Positions 56,901 to 64,000 of a stretch of 64,000 bases of DNA are shown here, piece after piece; position 1 is the stretch's first letter, and each line of letters opens with the position of its first letter. The notes under the pieces are model-generated. The model saw nothing but the letters and a program-made list of their open reading frames with translations. It searched no databases and was not told the DNA's origin. The stretch is from NCBI RefSeq assembly GCF_026745355.1, contig NC_079203.1, positions 42,995,492-43,059,491 of the forward strand. Direction: 5' to 3'. A program made the translations under genes and the position numbers. Source of the stretch: Beta vulgaris subsp. vulgaris. Its lineage: Eukaryota > Streptophyta > Magnoliopsida > Caryophyllales > Amaranthaceae.

Positions 56901-59900
56901 CCATACTAAAACAAATTGGTGATAGTAGGAGTAATCCCTCTACCTTATAAAGTGTAACAATTCTCCTCTTTCTCCAATGTGGGACACTCACAAGTGGGCT
57001 TTCAATGGGTTTCAACAAAGATTCATTTTGAGAAAACCGGTCAATAAAATCAGTAAAGTCAGGTCGAGTCACTTTATGATTAGTTACAAGTCAAAAAAGC
57101 CCAACCCTAACCCTAAAATAGTCACCCCCAATCTTAACCCAAAACTTTGGTTGGAGAACGTTAAAATTTGAGTGTGCAACCTTCTTTTGTCCTCTTCTTT
57201 TTCAGATATTGATCGACAAAAACCACACATATACATTACATCGTTACAATTTACATTCCCGCCAATGGTGGCTCGGCTTGGATTCGGAATCGGCTCGAGA
57301 CTTGAACGAGCTGAGCTCAGCTCGAAAGCTCGTGAACAGGCTCGATTATACTTTTATATGGAAAAAAATATATTTATATATATACGTAAATATATTATCC
57401 TAGATTTCATACAATATAAAGTTAATAGTTTCATTGTCTAAAATAAAACCTATAAATCTCAAATATTAAAAAAGGAAAAACAAAGAAAACATGTAAAAAC
57501 TAGGGGTGATAAAGAGTCAATCCTGTTCGTGAACAATTCGAGCTCGGCTAGTTTAAATTTGGTCAAATCTCAGCTCGTTAAGCTTCAAGCTCAGCTCAAG
57601 CTCGAATAAATTTAAACGGACACAAGCCGAGCAGACCAGAGTTCGAGCATGGCTCGACCGATAAGCATCCCTAATTGAGGCCAAAAAAGGTGCCCAAGCC
57701 CCTAAAACTGGGCTAGAGAAACTTACAGTCCAAAAAGAGAGCAAAGAAATGAACCACATCCCCAAATCGTAGAAAAGAGGCCACCAAACCTGACCAAAGT
57801 AAGTTGGGGTAGGGTAACAGCAAACCTGATCAACTCCACATACTAGAAATATTTCAATTAACCGAAAAATTCTGGTTGCATGAAGGGTAAACTAGAGGTA
57901 GAGAAAGATGAGAGAGAAAGGAGTGGTGCTTTTGCTATATGATTCAAGAAGATAAAAGTTTTTTTCTTCTGTTTCTACCATTTACATTCACCCACTTTTA
58001 CCTGTTATATTATGTAGTAAATATTTTATAGAAGAACCACTTTTGGCCTGTGACCAAACCTGTTCAAAACCCACTATTTTACGTATTTTTCATATTCGGG
58101 TCAAACGGGATTATGTCTGTTCGAGCTGACAAAGCTTATTCGGGCCCATAAAATCAGGTCGGGTTCCTGGGCCACTCGATTTTTAACAAGTCCAATAATG
58201 TGGATGAACTTGCAAGTCAATTATGGAAAAGGTTTCCCATGTCTCAAGATTCTGAGTTCCCAAATTTTTGAAACATCAAGAAACTCTGATGAGATGCATC
58301 AAGTACCACAAGAATAGTAGGCAAACAAGAGAAGCAAGCCCCTGTAGCATATGAAAATTACAATAAAGCATCAAACAACTATCGTTTATGACTCTCCGAA
58401 AACTTTCACAAAAAATGGAAAGTTGAATCTCATCTTGTAACTTTTTTGAAAATGTTACAATATCTACAAAACGTAATGTAATCATTAGAATAGTAATAAT
58501 ACTGATCAAACTACAAGGTGACAGAACTTTTATGTTTGAATAAGCTTTTTCGCGGTTGTGCACAAGTTAACCATGCACACCTCGTTCTCAGTTTAAAGAG
58601 GGACAAACAAATAACATACAACCCACTATGAATTATGATATCTAAGGCTGTATCAAACTGCCTTAAAAGTTACAACTATTTTGCCCAAGACAAAATATGA
58701 AAATGAAAATGAATTTGTCCCAGGAATATTCATCTACTATTATACAATTATAGACGTTGACAATTACTATGACGTGAGGAATTAAGGGAGATTATAGTTT
58801 GGTAAGGCCTATAACCGAGTGGAGTCAAGAGTCATCATTTCCTGAGAAAACCATGGAAAGATTTTGATATCCTACCCATTGGATAATCTTATCATCAAGG
58901 TGTGACTGACAGCTCCCTATCTAGTCATAAAACATTTTAATGGCTCACAATATGATGTAACTACACCATCAAGGGGAATCTTACTAGAACTACACCTTGT
59001 TCGTATGATAATTGTATAATATAATCCACATACAGGCCGCCGAAAAGGAATTGAAACAGTTGAATCATACTAATCCTTATTACTATTAGCTAACTTGTAG
59101 ATTCATATAAATCAAACTTATACAAACTACTTGTAATAAACTATCTTGTAATTTGTATAATAAACAGTATAATAAACTATGCAATTAAAAAATAAAGTCA
59201 CCCACTCAGTCTTATCCCATGCTTTCCTTATGAGTATATTAACAATTCAATCTACAAGTATCCCTTCCTACGCTCAATTTCAGTTCCATACATTATCATA
59301 ATGACAAACTATATTTTTACTTTTCTACCTTCTTTTTATTATTTTATTCTGTAGTTTGGTCATTTTATTCATCCAATAATTTTCAAGCTGAGCTAAATCT
59401 TTGTACAGAACCTCATTCAAACACGCAATAACAGCTAATACCAGATATGCTGACAAAATTGACAATACAGGAAAATAAAAAGAAAGAAAGAAGAATCTAA
59501 TGAAGAAATTTACCTTGTGAATTAAGCCATCATCAACAATAGAGCAACTCAATTTTTTGAACAATTCATACAATGCCTCCACTTCATTAACTGTAACTGC
59601 AAATAAATCAAACAAAAACACCAAAAAAAATTCAAAAAAATTCAAAACAAAACTCCTAAATACTCAAAATTGAAGAAATTATCATTGCGTTTACATGGAG
59701 GAGATTCATCAGCGAATCGAGCGAAATCGTCGTAAGAAAACTGACTTTTCTTCTTCTTCTTATTCTGAGGATCTAATTCAAAACAATGCGCAACAGCAAA
59801 CACGAGTGTTTCAATGACTGCGATAAACGGTACTAGCACCGAACAAAATCTCTCACCGACAGTTAAAAAACTCAAAATCTGCGAGAAATTTGTTCATATG

Positions 59901-60024
59901 TATGTAGTCAGAATGAATTCATAGAATAATAATGATTTTTCGGAAATAATGGAAGAGAGAGAGAGAGAAAGAAAGAGGAATTTACTGAAGATGAACTGCT
60001 ACTACTACTGTTGGAGAAAGACAT
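53936..60024 (-). CDS. CBL10: Calcineurin B-like protein 10 type Ca2+ sensor, copy B
   Basis: Nine exons, high to low: 60024-59986, 59878-59695, 59596-59514, 56152-56093, 55260-55152, 55052-55000, 54918-54838, 54627-54515, 53990-53936. All have GT/AG junctions in the same positions and phases as copy A; 258 residues. It starts [13 protein letters not shown], followed by the CBL10-type hydrophobic segment ([20 protein letters not shown]). EF-hand loops: first [14 protein letters not shown], then [24 protein letters not shown] and [12 protein letters not shown]; metal-binding positions are kept. It ends with FPSF and then EVEE-stop, the usual CBL10 length. Around these it departs from copy A and, from memory, from the family: [11 protein letters not shown] (where GENLF is usual) and [18 protein letters not shown] (where VLRHP..NMTLPYL is usual). 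Intron 3 is 3.4 kb and holds a TRIM. It is probably functional but evolving faster than copy A. Confidence 0.94.
55372..55398. repeat. C-rich homopolymer tract in intron 4 of CBL10 copy B
   Basis: CCCCCTCCCCCC and a run of ten C within the intron between exons 4 and 5. Non-coding. Confidence 0.85.
56442..57017 (-). mobile_element. TRIM (miniature LTR retrotransposon) in intron 3 of CBL10 copy B
   Basis: Two direct LTRs of about 208 bases (56442-56650 and 56810-57017), each TGTTGAAA...TTTAACA in the minus sense (left copy TA at the outer tip). They enclose only 159 bases. TGGTATCAGAGC, complementary to initiator Met-tRNA, follows the 5' LTR (56798-56809), and AGGGGTG precedes the 3' LTR. The 5-bp duplication AAGAT is perfect (56437-56441, 57018-57022). 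There is no coding sequence, as is normal for TRIMs. Confidence 0.93.
57230..57671. mobile_element. hAT-like fragment with GCTCG repeats in the same intron
   Basis: Inverted GAGCTCGGC/GCTCGAGC motifs surround an AT-rich centre, with candidate ends TAGGGGTGATAA (57501) and TAGGGATGCTTAT (inverted, ending 57671). Duplication and exact limits are not clear. Confidence 0.4.
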
Positions 60025-60627
60025 TGTGATATGAAGAAATTCATGAGGAATAGAGTATTTAGAGAATGATTTTGTGTTGCAGAAGAGTTAACATCAAAAA
60101 TGGCGAGGTTGTTATTTGAATGCATTATTATGAGAAATGTGAAATTAAGATAAGTAGTTGGAGAAGAGCTTGATAACTTGAGGGTCCCGGAACTATGAGG
60201 ACCATGTGTCATGTGATTGATTTGATTTGCTTACCTATTAGTACATGAGTTTTTTTTTTTTAATTTGACAAATTGGGTGAGAGAATCGATTTCATATTCT
60301 CTTTGAATCGGAAGAATCGTATAGAGTTATTTTGAAATTTTAGAGAATCTCGACACGATTTAGAGATGCTCATATCGTATTTGACTAGCTATTTAATATG
60401 TTTATTTACTTGTTTATCAGTTTCATGCAAATAATGAAATAATATTAATTCGTAATTTTTTTGGTCGTCTTTTATAGACGAATAATATGCCTAGATGGGA
60501 CAAATATAATGAAAGAATAAATAAAATTAGTTAATAGAAACACTCATAATAATAGTCATATTGTTAAATGGTTCATTGAATCCGATTTGTTTTTTGAAGT
60601 TCAATCCTAACTCAATCTGAAATATAA
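60025..60627 (-). promoter_or_regulatory. Upstream region of CBL10 copy B
   Basis: Contains CTCTAAATAC in transcript sense near 60055-60065, a phrase also found upstream of copy A, but its distance from the ATG differs between the copies. No clear TATA box or other element is assigned. Confidence 0.3.
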
Positions 60628-60629
60628 TA

Positions 60630-60879
60630 CTACCTCCGTTTCTTAATAAGTGCAACATTTCCCTTATTTGGAATAGTCACAATAAGTGCAACCAAGCTCA
60701 AAATGGTAAAAAAAAAGTTCAATATTATTACAAATATGCCACCTAAAAGCAAGAGTGGACCACAACTTTTTTGTTTCATCACTTGAATTATACTTTATTG
60801 TTGTCCCAACTTTCTCTCTCTACATTCCTTGGTATTCCCCCGATTTCTCTATGTTGCACTTATTAAGAAATGGAGGAAG
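60630..60879. mobile_element. Stowaway MITE upstream of CBL10 copy B
   Basis: CTACCTCCGTTTCTTAATAAGTGCAA and an inverse right end (key parts CCTCCGTTTCTTAATAAG and CTTATTAAGAAATGGAGG), with TA flanks (60628-60629, 60880-60881). Confidence 0.9.
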
Positions 60880-61189
60880 TAGTTCTTATCGTTCTGGTCA
60901 ACTTACATCCTAAATTTAATGAAGACAATAACTGAAATTCTTCAATTTATTGTTAGGTTTGGGTCGAGTTGACGAGTTGTGTCAATGTTTGACACCTTTA
61001 TATAAGAGTTTCTTTTATCTTTTTTACTTCTTGTAAAGGGATATGAAAAATATCATTAATTCAATATTTACAACAACATCGATATAAATATCTGAAATTC
61101 AAAACAAACAAATTTCATACTGTCACGTGTACTTTCCCCTCCCCCATACAATCAAAGGAGACATTAAGCAATCAAAATGTGTGTTTCAA

Positions 61190-61246
61190 GACTCAACCCA
61201 TGACCTCTAATTTGATATGCTAATGCACTAACCAACTACGTTACAA
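61190..61246 (-). repeat. tRNA-like (SINE head) remnant
   Basis: The minus strand has TAGTTGGTTAGTGC (A-box-like) followed 30 bases on by GGTCATGGGTTGAGTC (B-box-like). It directly abuts the target duplication of the hAT element at 61257. It is a fragment, not a foldable tRNA. Confidence 0.5.
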
Positions 61247-61256
61247 TACTCATGTT

Positions 61257-61713
61257 TAGGGGTGTGCAGAAACCGGTTAGGACCGGAATTTGGACTAGAT
61301 CGGACCGAAATTTGGACCGTACCGGACTGGAATGGTCCTCGGTCAACAAAAATTCCTGATTCTAGGTTTCCAGCCCGGTCCGATCCAAACCTGGAAATTT
61401 TGGTTCAAACCGGTTAGACCGAAATTTCTATTATTTTCGTAAAAAAAGTTTATATGTTAAAAAAAGTTTAAAAAGGTAGAAAGTTAGAAATTTAAAACCT
61501 ACTACTTATTACTTTAGGATTATTGTAATTAAAATATTAATTTTTAATATATCTAATTTATAAATATATTTAAATAAAACACAAAAAGATTTTTTTAAAA
61601 AAATATATATAGATTTCGGTCCAACCGGTGCAAGGCCGATATTTCCGGTCCAATTCCGGTTCGAGAAAAAGGCAGATTCCAATCCATCGGTCCTGGACCG
61701 GTGCACACCCCTA
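61257..61713. mobile_element. Non-autonomous hAT element with ACCGG repeats
   Basis: Termini TAGGGGTGTGCA and TGCACACCCCTA are perfect inverses, flanked by the exact 8-bp duplication CTCATGTT (61249-61256, 61714-61721). The interior has ACCGGT/CCGGTC motifs around an AT-rich core. Confidence 0.93.
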
Positions 61714-61721
61714 CTCATGTT

Positions 61722-62638
61722 GGTCTTTGTGAGGGAAAAAGTCATTTAAAAACAAGATACTATTTCTATTTTTGAATATTTCAAATGCACGTTGGTAGAT
61801 AATCCGGGACGTGTCGCTCGGGACAAGAATTAGTTTATCTTTTATAAGATAACTTAAAAGGTCAAGATGAAAATTTCCAATCAAAATATCAGTATGAAAA
61901 GTTCATATCACTTTATTTGATAAGGTAACTTGTTTTTAAATCAGGAGATCCACAGACAATATATTATGTTACGATTTAATAGTTCAAGAAAATTACTATC
62001 ATTTATACCAAAATATGTCAAGTTAAAAAGTAAATAAGTCATCATTTTTATTCATAATATGAATTTAAAAGCTTTGGAACTTAACTCTTAATTTGGTTAC
62101 AATTTAAAATTTATAATCATCAGTAAAATTGATAAAATAAGCAATAAGAGTGTAGTGGGTGGTGAATAAATCTCAATCTTCCATACTTAGGTTGTGGGTC
62201 AAATTTTACATTGACATTATTTGTATTTGTCTTTTAATATATGAGAATGACATGAATATGATGCGGAAAAGGGAAAAATGACACATGACATACAACATTT
62301 AATTTCTTATGACTTACATAAAGACTAATGAGGAGTGATTTTTATTTTTTTTTGCTATTAATGAGGAGTGGTAGTAACCAATGGGCCATGGAAGTAGATG
62401 AACTTTGCTATAATGAAGGATAGACTGATAGAGTTTAAATGAGAGGTGGGGAGAAATAGATTGGAAAGTGCTAGTGGATTTTTACTAAATAAATAAAAAA
62501 AATAGTAGGATCCATATAAATAAATAAAAGAAATTTTCCTCATGTATCTTTGAGGTTTGACGTAAATTTTAAATTACCTCTCACATTTGGGAAATTCCTC
62601 ACATACCCCTAAAGTTTGCGTTTGGGTTCAAGATACCC
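61722..62638. other. AT-rich gene-free DNA
   Basis: No recognised feature until about 62540. There, sequence such as CACATACCCCTAAAGTTTGCG looks like the start of another long-TIR element that continues after the Tourist insertion. Confidence 0.4.
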
Positions 62639-62641
62639 TTA

Positions 62642-63650
62642 GAGCATGAGCAATGGGTGGGTCTTGGCTTGGTCTAGGAAATAGTAAAACTAGCTTTGGT
62701 TGGTTTTGTCATTGGGGCACTTGGCCCTTTGGGCTGGTTGGTCTTGATTTCCAGACCAAATGAGCATCGGATGGAGTGCACAAGAGACATAGTGGACTGA
62801 CGCGTGGGAAAACAGCTCCCAAAAGAAAAATGTTGGCCCACTGTGAAACGCATCACTGGGAAGGGAAAGGAGGAAGAAAGAGTGAAGCAAGCGCACAAAA
62901 CGCTTCACATTACTCACTGTTGGGCCCAATGCGCCAGGCTTGCTGTCAATGGCCCTGGCACGCGTCAGAGGCCCACTGAGCAGCAAGTTGCAACGTGCCA
63001 CGTGTTGAGGAGCTGCAAAACTCTTTCCTCCCATCTGATTTTCAACTGTTATCTTTACAATGTTAACTTTTATAATGTTAATAAAAAAAATCAGCTTATT
63101 ATTTTTTTTAAAAAAAATTACAATAATGGTTATAAAATATTTTTATCTACAAATTGAGTCCAAATTTCATATATTTTACCAAATTTCTTCCCAACCTATT
63201 TTTTTCTAATTACTCTCTCATACCTAATATTACTTATACTAAGCTAATATTATGGATTCAAATAATCCTAATTACTCCCAGATTAATCCAAACCACCCAC
63301 AAAATTCATGTATGTTTGTTTTTCAAATTATCCATCTTATGTAACGTGTTCTTTTTTTTAATTTATAATATCAAGTTAACGTAATTTAATTTAACGTAAA
63401 CTAATTAGCTTTTATTAATTGAAATCATCTATTTCATATAAAAATACAAGTAGAAGAAGAGAGAATATTGTGGGGTTTGATAAAAGTAGGAAAGAGAAAT
63501 AGAAAAACCAAGTAAGACCAACCAAGCCATTGTGACAAAAAAAATGAGTTGGTGAGAGTTTTAGTGGGATGTGAGGTGTAAAGGAGGAAAGGAGAGAGAA
63601 AAAAAAACTTAAAGACCAACTAAGACCAACCCACCCCATTGTAGATGCTC
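62642..63650. mobile_element. Tourist-like (PIF/Harbinger) element, about 1 kb
   Basis: The ends GAGCATGAGCAATGGGTGGGT and the inverse of ACCCACCCCATTGTAGATGCTC share GAGCAT, CAATGG and a GGTCTTGG/GGTCTTAG block, and are flanked by TTA (62639-62641, 63651-63653). The interior mixes GC-rich (62780-63010) and AT-rich parts and carries no transposase. Confidence 0.75.
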
Positions 63651-63653
63651 TTA

Positions 63654-64000
63654 CTAACGACGGAACCCTAACGTTGTTAGAGTTTTTTTTCTCTCCCCTC
63701 TCCATCTTCATCTTCTTCATCTCTTCTCCCACCAACCTCCATTAATGACATTCTAAACCTTCAATTTTCTCATTCTCCTCTCCATCTTCATCTTCCTAAA
63801 TTCGAAAAATTAAAATCATCTTCAACTTCTTCCGCCAATTCTTTCCAGTTTTTCTCTCTCATCCGCAGTTTTTTTTTTTTGGTGAAGGGGCTAAACCCCA
63901 AACGAGAAGAAAAGAAAAACAACGAAAAGGGAAAAAAAACTAACTACAAAATTAGAACCATTAAACATCAATTAATTGAAGCAAGAACCCAGCGAGCCCA
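63654..64000. other. Right edge of the window
   Basis: CT-rich sequence continues the pre-insertion sequence from 62638. A poly-T run at 63870-63880 followed by GGTGAAGGGGCTAAACCCC could be the poly-A end of a minus-strand retroelement running off the window. Confidence 0.3.

Overview
The window is plant nuclear DNA. It is AT-rich and intron-bearing, and most of it is transposable-element sequence. Stowaway, Tourist, hAT, Mutator, CACTA, Helitron, copia, TRIM and SINE/tRNA-derived elements are all visible, many with intact target-site duplications (TSDs) that I read directly. The three genuine host genes are a DUF1635-family gene and two tandem CBL10-type calcium sensors. A eudicot is clear. 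Caryophyllales/Amaranthaceae is only a guess from general resemblance of the repeats, and I could not test it.

Layout. 1-11.3 kb: stacked DNA transposons and one retroposed copy (hAT 293-816, Mutator foldback 1223-2265, Stowaway 3095-3412, retrocopy 5948-6930 split by a hAT, Tourist-like 7302-8471 holding an ATT microsatellite and a Stowaway, Mutator MITE 10188-10540). 11.3-13.4 kb: a SINE, then a Pack-MULE-like element carrying the first coding exon of an RSZ-type SR splicing factor. 14.4-16.3 kb: the DUF1635 gene with a Stowaway just upstream. 17.5-20.2 kb: hAT elements and fragments. 20,197-30,993: one 10.8-kb CACTA (En/Spm) element with termini, ATA TSD, subterminal palindromes, a decayed tnp2-type transposase, a second gene with a Ulp1-type peptidase domain, two arrays of one ~160-bp repeat, and a 140-nt precursor-like hairpin in its leader intron. 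32,127-36,952: a decayed Ty1-copia element with TSD ATTAA.

38.0-42.7 kb and 53.9-60.0 kb, both on the minus strand, are two complete nine-exon CBL10-like genes in tandem. I could join every exon at GT/AG sites with matching phases; predicted proteins are 274 and 258 aa. Copy A has a C-terminal extension that copy B lacks, and copy B is more diverged around its EF-hands and carries a TRIM in intron 3. Between them lie nested Stowaways, a hAT-like element, a truncated SINE with a fresh poly-A tail, and two Helitron-like elements with tRNA-like boxes. The last 4 kb hold a Stowaway, a hAT beside a tRNA-like remnant, and a Tourist-like element.

The functional core is the CBL10 pair (membrane-anchored Ca2+ sensors that act with CIPK kinases in salt and calcium signalling in characterised plants). 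The strongest candidates for something undescribed are the hairpin inside the CACTA leader intron, the duplicated hairpin-bearing arrays in the same element, and the stop-codon difference between the two CBL10 copies.
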